From: Pseudomonas sp. MWU13-2105
Lineage (GTDB): Bacteria > Pseudomonadota > Gammaproteobacteria > Pseudomonadales > Pseudomonadaceae
Direction of reading: 5' to 3'
Assembly: GCF_023242315.1 (NCBI RefSeq)
Contig: NZ_JALLIY010000024.1
Span: forward strand, 1 to 64,000
DNA: 64,000 bases
The notes beneath the pieces were generated by a model. That model ran no database searches and had not been told where the DNA came from. It was given only the letters and a program-made list of their open reading frames with translations. Positions 10,501 through 18,784 of the stretch are shown here, in pieces. Positions within the stretch are counted from its first letter, which is position 1. Each line of letters begins with the position of its first letter. Position numbers and translations under genes: made by a program.

Positions 10501-11242
10501 TGGCCCGAACCCCGGCACCTTTCTCCATGGCCTGCTCGAATGGGCCGGCGACGAAGGCTTTGGCGCCGCTCGCGCGGCCATCGAAAAGGCCGTCGCGCCA
10601 CGCTGCAACCTGCGGGGCTGGAAAGGCTGGATCGCGGCCCTGAGCGACTGGCTCGCCGATCTGCTGCAAACCCCTTTGCGCCTGGGTAACGATCAACCGC
10701 CGGTGGTCTTCAAGGACCTGAAGGCCTATCGGGTGGAAATGGAGTTCTGGTTCGCCAGCCACACGGTGGATGTACTCAAGGTCGACGAACTGGTGCGTCG
10801 TCACACCCATGGCGGTGTCGCCCGGGCCAAGGCCGAGCCGGTCTTGCTCAATGGCATGTTCAAGGGTTTTATCGACCTGACGTTCGAACACCAGGGGCGC
10901 TACTACGTGGCGGACTACAAATCCAACTGGCTGGGCGCCGACGACGCGGCCTACACCGAGCAGGCCATGAACCTGTCGATCCTCGACAACCGCTACGACC
11001 TGCAATACGTGCTCTACCTGCTGGCCCTGCATCGCCAGCTCAAGGTGCGGCTGCCGGACTACGACTACGACCGGCATATGGGTGGGGCCTTGTACCTGTT
11101 CCTGCGCGGCACCCGGGCACCGAGCCAGGGGGTGTTTTTCACCCGCCCGCCACGGGAGCTGATCGAGCACCTGGACCTGCTGTTCCAGGGTAAACCGGTG
11201 CCCCGCGGCGAGCCCGCCTGGGAGCAGGGGAGTCTGCTATGA
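7556..11242 (+). CDS. recB: Exodeoxyribonuclease V subunit beta, RecB
   Basis: A 1228-residue UvrD-like superfamily 1 helicase with a C-terminal nuclease, the 3'-5' motor and cutting subunit of RecBCD. The Walker A motif EASAGTGKTFTI is near residues 20-31, the Walker B/motif II LIDEFQDTDPVQ near 393, and GDPKQAIYAFRGAD follows. Helicase motif V/VI regions VVTIHKSKGLEYPLVF and RLLYVALTRAQH are present. The nuclease domain holds the expected D-x-K pair in YVADYKSNWLG near residue 1120. It is the middle gene of recC-recB-recD, with ATGA overlaps at both ends. Nothing appears missing or truncated. Confidence 0.96.
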   Translation: MTDNKPPLALAFPLRGSQLIEASAGTGKTFTISALYLRLVLGHGGEDSGFGRELLPPQILVVTFTDAATQELRDRIRTRLAEAARFFRDEIPASDALIAQLRDEYPAEHWPACANRLDIAAQWMDEAAVSTIHGWCQRMLREHAFDSGSLFTQTLETDHSELLGEVLRDYWRLFCYKMHGDALNWVRANWGGPATLLPRVRALFGSERRNDNPQEPAELIEACIQERRQALVQLKAPWRQWAAELRNICLQGVANKTVDGRKMQARYFEPWFEKLSAWAEDETQEQLDIGTGFSRLTAAGLAEAWKGEPPSHPALDAMGGLKTSLDALPTPDAAVLEHAARWVGARFEEEKRRRAEMGFDDMLLRLDAALQADGGERLASLIREQFPVALIDEFQDTDPVQYRIFESIYRIEDNNPECGLFLIGDPKQAIYAFRGADIYTYLRARQATHGRLHTLGTNFRSSQAMVTAVNHVFERAEQREQGRGAFLFREGDENPVPFLPVAAQGRKEVLQIDGQPVAALNLWQLASEQPLSGALYRQQLAAACATRIVELLNGGQQQRIGFVRDGVLKGVRPSDIAILVRDGKEAQAVRGELASRGVRSVYLSDKDSVFAAQEAHDLLAWLKACAEPDVERPLRAALACITLNLSLAELERLNQDELAWEQRVMQFRRYREIWRKQGVLPMLRRLIHDFHLPQALMTRGDGERVLTNLLHLSELLQQAAAELDGEQALIRHLGEHLASSGQAGEEQILRLESDEQLVKVVTIHKSKGLEYPLVFLPFICSVKPVDGSRLPLHYHDAERKAQVSLKPTAELIVQADAERLAEDLRLLYVALTRAQHACWLGLADLKRGNHNASVLHLSALGYLLGGGAVLGESAGLERWLLDLQQDCPALACEPLPAATSETFQAPRNEAVLLAPRMPKRSASEYWWIASYSALRIGEAQSADTDEAPESPQAQKLFDDERLDPSAPRDLVPSGTDIHRFPRGPNPGTFLHGLLEWAGDEGFGAARAAIEKAVAPRCNLRGWKGWIAALSDWLADLLQTPLRLGNDQPPVVFKDLKAYRVEMEFWFASHTVDVLKVDELVRRHTHGGVARAKAEPVLLNGMFKGFIDLTFEHQGRYYVADYKSNWLGADDAAYTEQAMNLSILDNRYDLQYVLYLLALHRQLKVRLPDYDYDRHMGGALYLFLRGTRAPSQGVFFTRPPRELIEHLDLLFQGKPVPRGEPAWEQGSLL

Positions 11243-13326
11243 AACGTTCTTTTTCGGAAATCCTACCGACGGCGCTGAGCGATGACAGCCTGGCTGGACT
11301 GGCGCCCTTGAGCCAGGCGGCGGACTTGTTGTTGCTGTTGGAGCGTTGGGTCGAACGCGGTTGGTTGCGGGCGCTGGACAAGGCCTTCGTGGCCTTTCTC
11401 CATGAACTTGATCCCACGGCCGAGCCGCTGGTGTTGCTGGCGGCGGCGCTGACCAGCCACCAGTTGGGACACGGGCATGTCTGCCTCGATCTGTTCGCCA
11501 CCTTGCAGGAGCCGGACTTCGCCCTGTCGCTGCCGCCGGAAGGCGATGTGCAGGACGGGGCGTTGTTGCTGCCGTCGCAACTGCTGGTGGCCCTGGACGG
11601 CGAGCGCTGGTGTCGATCGCTGCAAACCAGCCCATTGGTGGCGCTGGCGGACGAACCGGGCATCGAGGCCGCGCAGCGTCCACTGGTGCTCAGTGGCCGA
11701 CGCCTGTACCTGCGCCGCTACTGGGCTTACGAGCGGCGTATCGACGAGGCCTTGCGCCGGCGCCTGGCCGAACGGGAAGAGACCCCGGACGACCTGGCGC
11801 AGCGCCTGACCGCGTTGTTCGGCGTGGCGCAGCCCGGCGCGCGTATCGATTGGCAGAAACTCGCCTGTGCCCTGGCCACGCGCGGAGCGTTCAGCATCGT
11901 TACCGGTGGCCCCGGTACGGGCAAGACCACCACCGTGGTGCGTCTGCTGGCCTTGCTCCAGGCGCCGGCGGTGGCCGCGGGAAAACCCTTGCGCATTCGC
12001 CTGGCGGCGCCCACCGGCAAGGCCGCCGCGCGGCTGACCGAATCCATCAGTGCGCAGGTGCGCTCGCTGGATATCGATGATGGCGTGCGTGGCAAGATCC
12101 CCAGCGACGTCACCACCGTGCACCGCCTGTTGGGCAGCCGACCGGGCACCCGGCACTTCCGCCACCACGCGGGCAACCGCCTGCCGCTGGACGTACTGGT
12201 GGTGGACGAAGCGTCGATGATCGACCTGGAAATGATGGCCAACCTGCTCGATGCCTTGCCTGATCATGCGCGGTTGGTGCTGTTGGGCGACAAGGACCAA
12301 CTGGCGTCGGTGGAAGCCGGCGCGGTCTTGGGCGACCTCTGTCGGGATGCCGAGGAAGGCTGGTACAGCGCGGCGACCCGTGACTGGCTGCAAGCACTCA
12401 GTGGCGAGCAACTGGATGGCAGTGGTTTGCAGGAGGACCTCGACGGCAGCCATCCGCTGGCCCAGCAGGTGGTGATGTTGCGCCACTCACGACGTTTCGG
12501 CGAAGGCAGCGGCATCGGCCAGTTGGCCCGGCTGGTCAATCGCCAGGCAGCGGACGAGGCGCGGGCGCTGCTGGCGGCGGGCAGTCACGCGGATCTGTTT
12601 GCCCTGGCGCTCAAGGGCGAGCAGGACCGGAAGTTCGAACGCCTGGTGCTGGATGGCCAAGGCGTCGGTCCGAAAGGCTACCGGCACTACCTCGGGGTGT
12701 TGCACGGCCAGCGTCCCGCCGCCGGCACTGATCTGGCGGATGCGCGCTGGACCGATTGGGCGCGCACGGTGCTCCAGGCGTTCGACGAGTTCCAGTTGCT
12801 CTGTGCCGTGCGCAAGGGCGCCTGGGGTGTCGAGGGTTTGAACCAGCGGATTACCACGGCGTTGTTCGCCCATCGGCTGATCGACAGCGACCAGCATTGG
12901 TATGAAGGGCGTCCGGTGCTGATGACCCGCAACGACTACGGCCTGGGCCTGATGAACGGCGATATCGGTATCGCCTTGAAGCTGCCGGAGCGCGATGGGC
13001 CCGAGGCCAGCGAGGCGGTATTGCGGGTGGCGTTCCCGCGCAATGACGGCCAGGGTGGGGTGCGCTTTGTCCTGCCCAGTCGGTTGAACGATGTGGAGAC
13101 GGTGTACGCGATGACGGTGCACAAGTCCCAGGGCTCGGAGTTTGCCCATACCGCCTTGATCCTGCCGCAGGCGTTGAATCCGGTGTTGACCAAGGAGCTG
13201 ATCTACACCGGCATCACCCGGGCCAAGGATTGGTTCAGCCTGATCGAACCCCGTGGCGGGGTGTTCGAGGAGGCGGTGGGGCGCAAGGTCAAGCGGCTCA
13301 GCGGGCTGATGCTGGAGCTGGGTTAG
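11239..13326 (+). CDS. recD: Exodeoxyribonuclease V subunit alpha, RecD
   Basis: A 695-residue superfamily 1B helicase, the 5'-3' motor of RecBCD. The Walker A motif VTGGPGTGKTTTVV is at about residues 220-233, motif II VVDEASMIDLEMM near 320, GDKDQLASVEAGAVLGDL follows, and the C-terminal TVHKSQGSEF and YTGITRAKDW motifs are those of RecD. It overlaps recB by four bases and ends the recCBD operon. It is followed by a perfect 11-bp stem-loop that separates it from the convergent ABC transporter gene. Length is at the upper end for RecD but normal for pseudomonads. Confidence 0.95.
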   Translation: MKRSFSEILPTALSDDSLAGLAPLSQAADLLLLLERWVERGWLRALDKAFVAFLHELDPTAEPLVLLAAALTSHQLGHGHVCLDLFATLQEPDFALSLPPEGDVQDGALLLPSQLLVALDGERWCRSLQTSPLVALADEPGIEAAQRPLVLSGRRLYLRRYWAYERRIDEALRRRLAEREETPDDLAQRLTALFGVAQPGARIDWQKLACALATRGAFSIVTGGPGTGKTTTVVRLLALLQAPAVAAGKPLRIRLAAPTGKAAARLTESISAQVRSLDIDDGVRGKIPSDVTTVHRLLGSRPGTRHFRHHAGNRLPLDVLVVDEASMIDLEMMANLLDALPDHARLVLLGDKDQLASVEAGAVLGDLCRDAEEGWYSAATRDWLQALSGEQLDGSGLQEDLDGSHPLAQQVVMLRHSRRFGEGSGIGQLARLVNRQAADEARALLAAGSHADLFALALKGEQDRKFERLVLDGQGVGPKGYRHYLGVLHGQRPAAGTDLADARWTDWARTVLQAFDEFQLLCAVRKGAWGVEGLNQRITTALFAHRLIDSDQHWYEGRPVLMTRNDYGLGLMNGDIGIALKLPERDGPEASEAVLRVAFPRNDGQGGVRFVLPSRLNDVETVYAMTVHKSQGSEFAHTALILPQALNPVLTKELIYTGITRAKDWFSLIEPRGGVFEEAVGRKVKRLSGLMLELG

Positions 13327-13340
13327 GGGTTGTCAGTGCC

Positions 13341-13371
13341 GGCCTCTTCGCCGCACCGCCGCGAAGAGGCC
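13341..13371. terminator. Stem-loop between convergent recD and ABC transporter gene
   Basis: GGCCTCTTCGC (13341-13351) pairs perfectly with GCGAAGAGGCC (13361-13371) across a 9-nt loop. It sits 14 bp after the recD stop and just past the end of the convergent ABC gene, as expected for a shared bidirectional terminator. There is no clear T-tract on the plus side, so its efficiency is uncertain. Confidence 0.55.
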
Positions 13372-13378
13372 CGTAAGA

Positions 13379-14926
13379 TCACCCAACACCCCTCAGGCCC
13401 CCTTCGACACCCGCGGCTCCCTCGATCCCCATGAACCGCCGCACCCGCTCACCCTCCGCCTCCTCGCGGATCGCCTGTGGGCTGGCATCGAGCTGCACCA
13501 CCCCGTTCTCCATGAACACCACCCGATCGGAAATCGACATGGCGAAATCCATCTCATGGGTCACGATCAGCATGGTCATCCCTTCATCCGCCAACTCGCG
13601 AATCACCTTCAGCACTTCCCCGACCAGCTCCGGGTCGAGTGCCGAGGTCGGTTCGTCGAACAGCATGATCTGCGGTTCCATCGCCAGCGCCCGGGCAATC
13701 GCCACCCGCTGCTGCTGTCCCCCGGACAACTGATGCGGGTACTTGCGGGCATGGGCCAGCAGGCCGACCTTGTCGAGCAAGGCCAGTGCCCGCTGTTCGC
13801 TCAGTTCGCGGGCTACGCCGTGGTAGCGCGATGCCAGGGTGATGTTGTCGAGGATGCAGCGATGGGGGAACAGGTTGAAGTTCTGGAACACCATGCCGAT
13901 GCGTCGCACTCCCCGGCGAATCTGCGGATTGTTGGGGTGATTGGCGGCAGTGATAAAGCCTTCGCCGAAGAGCACGATCTTGCCTTGGTCAATGCTTTCC
14001 AGGCCGTTGATGGTACGGATCAGCGAGGTCTTGCCCGAGCCGGACGGGCCGATGATGGAAATCACCTGGCCAGTGCCGACCGCCAGGTCAATGCCCTTGA
14101 GCACGGCATGGTTGCCATAGCATTTGTGGATATTGCGCAGATCCAGCGCCAGCGGAGCGCCGCTGGCCGACTGCGTGCGCGGCGATTGGGCCGGCACCGG
14201 CTGCGCGGCCCGGAGCTGGGCGATGGCGTTTTCATCGAGGGTTTGCGGCTTGCGCTGGCCCAGGTCGAGATGCTGCTCCAGGCGCTGCAGGAGCCAACCG
14301 AACAGGCTCACGATCAGCACGTAGTACACCGCCACCGCGCCGAGGGTTTCCATCACCAGGAAGTTCTGCGCGTAGAGGCGCTGGCCGACGGTGAGCAGCT
14401 CGGTGAGGGAAATCACCGAGACCAGCGAGGTCAGTTTCACCACCGTGATGTATTCGTTGATCAGGGTCGGCAACGAGATACGAAAGGCCTGGGGAATCAC
14501 GATCAAGCGTTGCAGGCCGAGCATGCCGATGCCGAGGGCGCGGCCGGCTTCCTTCTGGCCCCTGGCGACCGAGATCAACCCGCCGCGATGGATCTCGGCC
14601 ATGTACGCGGCCTCCGTGACCACCAGCGCGAGCAACCCGGAATAGAAGGGATCGGAGAGTACGCCGCCGGTGCTCGGGAACAGCTGCGGCAGGTTGTAGA
14701 CGAACACCACCAGCACCAGCAGCGGAATGCTGCGAAAGAACCAGATATAGGCCGTCGCCGGGAGGCGTAGCCAGGCCGAGGCGGAGAGCTTGGCCGAGGC
14801 CAGGAAGAAGCCCAGCAGCATGCCGATAAACCAGGCCAGGGCGCTGAGTTCGACCACCGTGACGCAGGCTTGCCAGAAGGCCGGCATGGAGAACAGCGAA
14901 AAGAAGTAGGGCCAATCGAATTGCAT
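13379..14926 (-). CDS. Polar amino-acid-type ABC transporter, fused permease and ATPase
   Basis: A single 515-residue protein joins two parts that are usually separate. Residues about 1-220 are a HisM/GlnP-type permease (EAAYMAEIHRGGLISVARGQ is the EAA loop that contacts the ATPase). Residues about 260-505 are a GlnQ-type ATPase with Walker A GPSGSGKTS near 293, signature LSGGQQQR and Walker B IMLFDEPTSALDPE. A Pro/Ala/Gln-rich linker joins them. The dimer would form a full importer with the binding protein encoded upstream (15121-15909). Between these two genes lies a REPIN hairpin. The substrate is probably a polar amino acid or a related small zwitterion; the neighbouring oxygenase suggests something unusual. 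Confidence 0.88.
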   Translation of the reverse strand: MQFDWPYFFSLFSMPAFWQACVTVVELSALAWFIGMLLGFFLASAKLSASAWLRLPATAYIWFFRSIPLLVLVVFVYNLPQLFPSTGGVLSDPFYSGLLALVVTEAAYMAEIHRGGLISVARGQKEAGRALGIGMLGLQRLIVIPQAFRISLPTLINEYITVVKLTSLVSVISLTELLTVGQRLYAQNFLVMETLGAVAVYYVLIVSLFGWLLQRLEQHLDLGQRKPQTLDENAIAQLRAAQPVPAQSPRTQSASGAPLALDLRNIHKCYGNHAVLKGIDLAVGTGQVISIIGPSGSGKTSLIRTINGLESIDQGKIVLFGEGFITAANHPNNPQIRRGVRRIGMVFQNFNLFPHRCILDNITLASRYHGVARELSEQRALALLDKVGLLAHARKYPHQLSGGQQQRVAIARALAMEPQIMLFDEPTSALDPELVGEVLKVIRELADEGMTMLIVTHEMDFAMSISDRVVFMENGVVQLDASPQAIREEAEGERVRRFMGIEGAAGVEGGLRGVG

Positions 14927-14996
14927 AGATACCTCGGTGTTGCGATAGAGCGGTTACTGAGCGATGCCGCCCTCTGGTGGGGGCACCGCTTTTTTT

Positions 14997-15085
14997 GTGG
15001 GAGCGGAGCTTGCCCGCGAATGAAGTCGCCGCGGTTTTCCAGACATACCGCGTCATCGTTCTTCGCGGGCAAGCACCGCTCCCAC
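14997..15085. repeat. REPIN (paired REP hairpin), GTGGGAGCGG subtype
   Basis: The arm at 14997-15020 (GTGGGAGCGGAGCTTGCCCG and on) is repeated in inverted orientation at 15062-15085 with one or two differences, separated by about 41 bp. This is the architecture of Pseudomonas REPINs, non-autonomous elements mobilised by RAYT transposases (no RAYT gene is in this window). It lies between the binding-protein gene and the fused permease/ATPase gene of the same unit. Confidence 0.8.
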
Positions 15086-15120
15086 ATTGACCGCGCAGGG
15101 CTCAAGCCCTGCGGTGGGCC

Positions 15121-15909
15121 TTATTCCGCCGCTTCCAGGCTGTACTTGCTCAGTATGGTCGCGTACTCGCCGCTCTTCTTGGTTTCCGCGAACGCCTTGA
15201 GCAATGCCTGGTACGTCGCGTCGTTGCCTTTTTTCACAAAGATCCCGAGGGTCTGCGGGTAGACCAGGTGTTCGCTGGTCACCACCACGCGGCCTTTGGT
15301 CTTCTCGGCGATCAGCTTCGCCGCACCGGCAATTTCCACCTGCGCCTGGACGTTGTTGGACAGCAGCGCCTGGGTCACTTCCGGTGCCGAGGGATATTCA
15401 TTCACGGTGATCGCGCCCTTGCCCTTGGGCACGCAGTAATCGGTCGACAGCTTCTGGAATTGCGCGACCCAGGTGGTGCCTTGCTCCAGGCCGATCTTCA
15501 ACCCACAGAGGTCCTCCGGAGTACCGGGTTTCAGCGTGCTGCCGCTGGGCACCATGATCGCCGCGCCGGTCTTGGCGTAGGGGATGGTCATGGCCTGGGT
15601 CTGGCGTTCAGGCGTGATGTACATGCCGGAAATGATCGCATCGTAGTGCCCGGCGTTGAGGCCGAGGATCAGGCTCGGGAACTTGGTGTCGACGAACTGC
15701 GCCTTGGCGTCCAGGTGCTTGGCCAGGGCCTGGGACAACTCCGGATCGGAGCCGACCACGTTCTTGTCGGCATCATAAGACTCGAACGGCGGGTAGGTGA
15801 TTTCCATCCCGACCTTCAATTGGCCGGGGGTGGCCGTCGAAGCGAAAGCGGCACTGGCGCAGAGCAGGCTGCTGGCGATCAGGGTCAGGCAGGTTGTTTT
15901 CTTGTACAT
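15121..15909 (-). CDS. ABC transporter periplasmic substrate-binding protein (SBP family 3)
   Basis: A 262-residue secreted protein with a signal peptide (MYKKTTCLTLIASSLLCASAA, cleavage near AFA-S). The mature part begins with LKVGMEITYPPFESYD, the hallmark of family 3 polar amino-acid binding proteins. I start it at ATG 15909 rather than at an upstream start at 15930, because only the shorter form has a clean signal peptide. It belongs with the fused permease/ATPase downstream, and with the oxygenase and isomerase genes upstream, all on the minus strand. It captures the substrate in the periplasm. Ligand identity cannot be read from the sequence. Confidence 0.88.
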   Translation of the reverse strand: MYKKTTCLTLIASSLLCASAAFASTATPGQLKVGMEITYPPFESYDADKNVVGSDPELSQALAKHLDAKAQFVDTKFPSLILGLNAGHYDAIISGMYITPERQTQAMTIPYAKTGAAIMVPSGSTLKPGTPEDLCGLKIGLEQGTTWVAQFQKLSTDYCVPKGKGAITVNEYPSAPEVTQALLSNNVQAQVEIAGAAKLIAEKTKGRVVVTSEHLVYPQTLGIFVKKGNDATYQALLKAFAETKKSGEYATILSKYSLEAAE

Positions 15910-15952
15910 ATCTGGTGGCTCCGGGGTCAAGACTGGGGGGTGAGGGCTGGGT

Positions 15953-17011
15953 TCAGGACGGCTGCGACTGGTTTTTCAAATGACCGAAACTCGACGGCTT
16001 GCGGGCTTTCTCCGGCAGGGCGATCTCGCCGTTTTCCACGCGCTTGCGCAGGTACTGGTAGGTCTGCAAGGCCTGGCCGTACATATGCTCGCCAATGGCG
16101 ATCTGCTCGTAGTCCTGGCCGGCCTCGGCGAAACCCGGCAGCGGCTGGATCAGGGTGTGGAAGTCGCAGGCATAGAACAGCGGGAAGGAATACCGCTCTT
16201 CGCTCACCGTGCGCACCCGGTGGGCCGTGGCGACAAAGGCCCCGGCGCTCATCACTTCGAGCATGTCGCCGATATTCACCACGAAGGCCCCCGGCACGGG
16301 CGGCGCATCGATCCACTGGCCCTGGTCGTTCATCACTTCCAGGCCGGGCTTGTCCGCCAGCAGGATGGTGAAGCACTCGTAGTCGGTGTGGGCGCCGATG
16401 CCGGGGGCATCCTGGGCAGCGTCGTCGAAGGGGTAGTGGATCAACCGCAGCTTCGACGGCGGCCGGGTCACCAGGGCATCGAAGGTGTTCTCCTCCAGCC
16501 CCAGGGCCAGGGCAAAACCGCCGAACAACTTGCGCCCGAGGGCGAAGACCGCCGCGTAATAGGCTTGCACCGCTTCCTTGAAGCCCGGCAGGGGCGGCCA
16601 GTCATTCGGCCCCAGTAGCGGCGTGCCGGCCAGTACCAGCGGATCGTCCGCCGGCACTTCGAAGCCGATATCGAAAGCTTCCTTGTGGTCTGGCTTGCCC
16701 TTGGCATACACCTCTTCGCCTTCCGGGACGAAACCCTTGTGGGAGGCCGAGGTACCGATGTAATGCCGCATCTTGGTTTCGAACGGCTGGGCGAAATAGT
16801 CCTTGGCCGCCTGGCGCAGGTTGTCGATCAACTGCTGGTCGATGCCGTGCTCGGTGATGTAGAGGAAGCCCACTTCGCTGGCGGCGGCCCCGAGTTGTTC
16901 GGCCACCGCCAGGCGGTGCTCGAGCTCGACGCTGAACAGCCCGGCGATATTCACCCGCGGGATACTCTGGAAGTTGGCTTGGACCGGGCGGTTGGGGTTG
17001 TTCTCAGGCAT
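15953..17011 (-). CDS. Isopenicillin N synthase-family non-haem iron oxygenase
   Basis: A 352-residue cytosolic dioxygenase of the 2-oxoglutarate/Fe(II) and isopenicillin N synthase superfamily. The iron ligands are visible as H-x-D in IGAHTDYE (near residues 207-209) and a distal His in TAHRV (near 263), followed by R-x-S in ERYSFP, which in relatives binds the 2-oxoglutarate carboxylate. The N-terminus has the PRVNIAGLF and EVGFLYITEHGI segments of the family. It lies 12 bp downstream of the isomerase gene and 43 bp upstream of the binding-protein gene, so it is probably co-transcribed and oxidises the imported compound. It is not obviously the ethylene-forming enzyme. Substrate unknown. 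Confidence 0.85.
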   Translation of the reverse strand: MPENNPNRPVQANFQSIPRVNIAGLFSVELEHRLAVAEQLGAAASEVGFLYITEHGIDQQLIDNLRQAAKDYFAQPFETKMRHYIGTSASHKGFVPEGEEVYAKGKPDHKEAFDIGFEVPADDPLVLAGTPLLGPNDWPPLPGFKEAVQAYYAAVFALGRKLFGGFALALGLEENTFDALVTRPPSKLRLIHYPFDDAAQDAPGIGAHTDYECFTILLADKPGLEVMNDQGQWIDAPPVPGAFVVNIGDMLEVMSAGAFVATAHRVRTVSEERYSFPLFYACDFHTLIQPLPGFAEAGQDYEQIAIGEHMYGQALQTYQYLRKRVENGEIALPEKARKPSSFGHLKNQSQPS

Positions 17012-17023
17012 GACGCAAACACC

Positions 17024-17875
17024 TCAGGAATAGGTTGATTGGCTGAAACGCTGGAAATGCTCGCGCTCGGTCCGGGCCATCCAGACATTCAGCGACCACA
17101 GGTCGGCGACCGGCACGTTGGTGAAGGGCAGGTGATGCAGGTAGCCGTCGGCACCGAACTCCGGGGTCAAGGTGCTGACCGTGTAGCCCCGTGCTTGCTG
17201 GGCGCGCCAGATGCTTTCCCAGTGGGCCTGGTGGAAAGCCAGCTCGCGGGCGTATTCCGGGGCGCCGGGATGCGGCACTTGCGGGCCCTGGTCGTAGCCG
17301 ACCCGTGCCTGGATATGGTGAACGCGCTCGACGAAGGCGCTGAGGTCATCGGCGGGATCGTCCAGCAGGCGTTCGCAGGTGACGATCCAGTGGCTGATGT
17401 CGCTGGTGAAGCGCAGGTCGGGCAGTTGCCGGATCAGTTCCAGAGTCAGCCAGGGATTGAACAGCGAGCGCGAGCGATGGGTTTCGAAGGCGCAGACCTG
17501 ACCGTGGCGTTGCGCCAGGGCCATGGCCTGGCCGAAGAATTCCACCTGCTGTGCCAGCGGCCAACGGTCGTTGCCGGCCAGCACATTGACGAAGCGCGGT
17601 TCCAGCTCGGCGGCCCAGGCCAGTTTGCGATCCAGGTCCTGCAGGTGTTCGGCGGGGGCGGCGGCTTGTTCGGGGAGCACGTCGTAGGCGGTGAAAACGG
17701 TGCTGATATAACCCAGGCGATTGGCCCGCAGAAAGGCTGCGAACTCGCTGCGTTCAGCGGCTTCCAGCGGCAGGCGCGCCTCCATGCCATCGAAGCCGGC
17801 GGCCAGCAACTCGTCGAGTGCCTGGGCCTTGCTGGCGGTATAGCCCCAAAGGGTACGGAAAATCTCCAGTTTCAT
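17024..17875 (-). CDS. Sugar phosphate isomerase/epimerase-like TIM-barrel protein
   Basis: A 283-residue protein with the AP-endonuclease-2-like TIM barrel found in sugar isomerases and epimerases such as xylose isomerase-like and IolE-type enzymes. Recognisable stretches are AAGFDGMEARLP near the start, FVNVLAGNDRWPL, the VCAFETHRSR metal-ligand region, and FTSDISHWIVTCERL, where the Asp and His probably bind a divalent metal. It is the first gene of the minus-strand oxygenase/ABC unit. The reaction is not known; family members act on hydroxy-keto compounds, so it might process a product of the oxygenase. Confidence 0.75.
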   Translation of the reverse strand: MKLEIFRTLWGYTASKAQALDELLAAGFDGMEARLPLEAAERSEFAAFLRANRLGYISTVFTAYDVLPEQAAAPAEHLQDLDRKLAWAAELEPRFVNVLAGNDRWPLAQQVEFFGQAMALAQRHGQVCAFETHRSRSLFNPWLTLELIRQLPDLRFTSDISHWIVTCERLLDDPADDLSAFVERVHHIQARVGYDQGPQVPHPGAPEYARELAFHQAHWESIWRAQQARGYTVSTLTPEFGADGYLHHLPFTNVPVADLWSLNVWMARTEREHFQRFSQSTYS

Positions 17876-18208
17876 CGGTGCGCCTCAACGAAGCCTTGAA
17901 CGGTTCGATGCGCGTCACGGTGTCGGACCGGGACGAGCGGTTACGGCAGTAACAGAGGGCGTTTGTCCAGCCAGTTCTCTGCGGAGCCGGTCTGACATCC
18001 GATCAGGGGAGAGCATTCCCCCCCTGCGGGAGCATGGTGTCGATCTTAGGCAGCCCAGCGCACGGAGAAGAATAGGAAAGCTCAAATCCATACTTCAGAG
18101 ATTCGTAAACCAATAGTTGGCTATCTAGTGCTGCGGATCCATTCTGGCGAACCATGGGGTGTGCTATTGTTCGGCACTATTCCTACGTGGTTTTAAGAGA
18201 ATTCCTGC
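17876..18208. promoter_or_regulatory. 333-bp divergent region between the oxygenase unit and yfiRNB
   Basis: No gene is supported here. The right half (about 18060-18140) is AT-richer and probably carries the promoter of the minus-strand unit. The stretch 18160-18200 (GGTGTGCTATTGTTCGG and following) probably carries the yfiR promoter. yfiR itself begins at ATG 18209 with AAGAGA as ribosome-binding site. No clear repeat or operator consensus was identified. Confidence 0.4.
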
Positions 18209-18784
18209 ATGAACGTGGCTGTCTCGACGACAGGGCGCTTTTGGCGGTGGAGACAGTTCTGCCTGTCGGTCCTTCTCTGTTCGTTGACGCACACCGGCTT
18301 TGCCCAGGACGCCGTGCCCAGCGACGCGGCCGATCAGCGTGCCCAGGCGGTCACCCAGGTGGTGCTGGGGATTCTCAGCTATGCGCGCTGGCCGGTGGAG
18401 CCGGCGCAACTGCGCCTGTGCATTGTCGGCCCGACCGAGTACACCGACGATCTGGTCAAGGGCACCACCCAGGCTTCCGGGCGACCGGTGCTGGTCCAGC
18501 GTCTGCTGGCGAGCAGCCCGGCCCTTGGCAGTGCCTGTGACGCCGTCTATATCGGCAAGCTGAGCAGCGAAGAACGCAACCAGTTGTTCAGTGCCCTGAG
18601 CGGCCACGCGGTGTTGAGCATCAGCGAAGGCGGCGACCAATGCACCGTCGGCAGCCTGTTCTGCCTGCGGGTCGCCGATAGCCAGGTGTCGTTCGAGGTC
18701 AACCTCGACTCGGTCGCCCGCAGCGGCGTGCGTATTCACCCCAGCGTGTTGCAACTCTCGCGGCGCCGGAGCGTCCAGCCATGA
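18209..18784 (+). CDS. yfiR: YfiR, periplasmic inhibitor of the diguanylate cyclase YfiN
   Basis: A 191-residue exported protein with an N-terminal signal sequence (FCLSVLLCSLTHTGFAQ). The mature domain holds four cysteines in LRLCIVGP, LGSACDAVYIG and DQCTVGSLFCLRV, matching the two-disulfide pattern of Pseudomonas YfiR. In P. aeruginosa YfiR binds the periplasmic part of YfiN and keeps it off; reductive or envelope stress releases it. It overlaps yfiN by four bases (ATGA), and yfiB follows, giving the complete three-gene module. Loss of yfiR in relatives leads to small rugose colonies through high c-di-GMP. Confidence 0.9.
   Translation: MNVAVSTTGRFWRWRQFCLSVLLCSLTHTGFAQDAVPSDAADQRAQAVTQVVLGILSYARWPVEPAQLRLCIVGPTEYTDDLVKGTTQASGRPVLVQRLLASSPALGSACDAVYIGKLSSEERNQLFSALSGHAVLSISEGGDQCTVGSLFCLRVADSQVSFEVNLDSVARSGVRIHPSVLQLSRRRSVQP

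Noticed and set aside
7595..11170. 1191-codon open frame on the minus strand opposite recB
   Set aside because: It mirrors recB codon structure in a GC-rich genome, has low-complexity Gln/Gly/Ala composition, no ribosome-binding signal and no recognisable domain.
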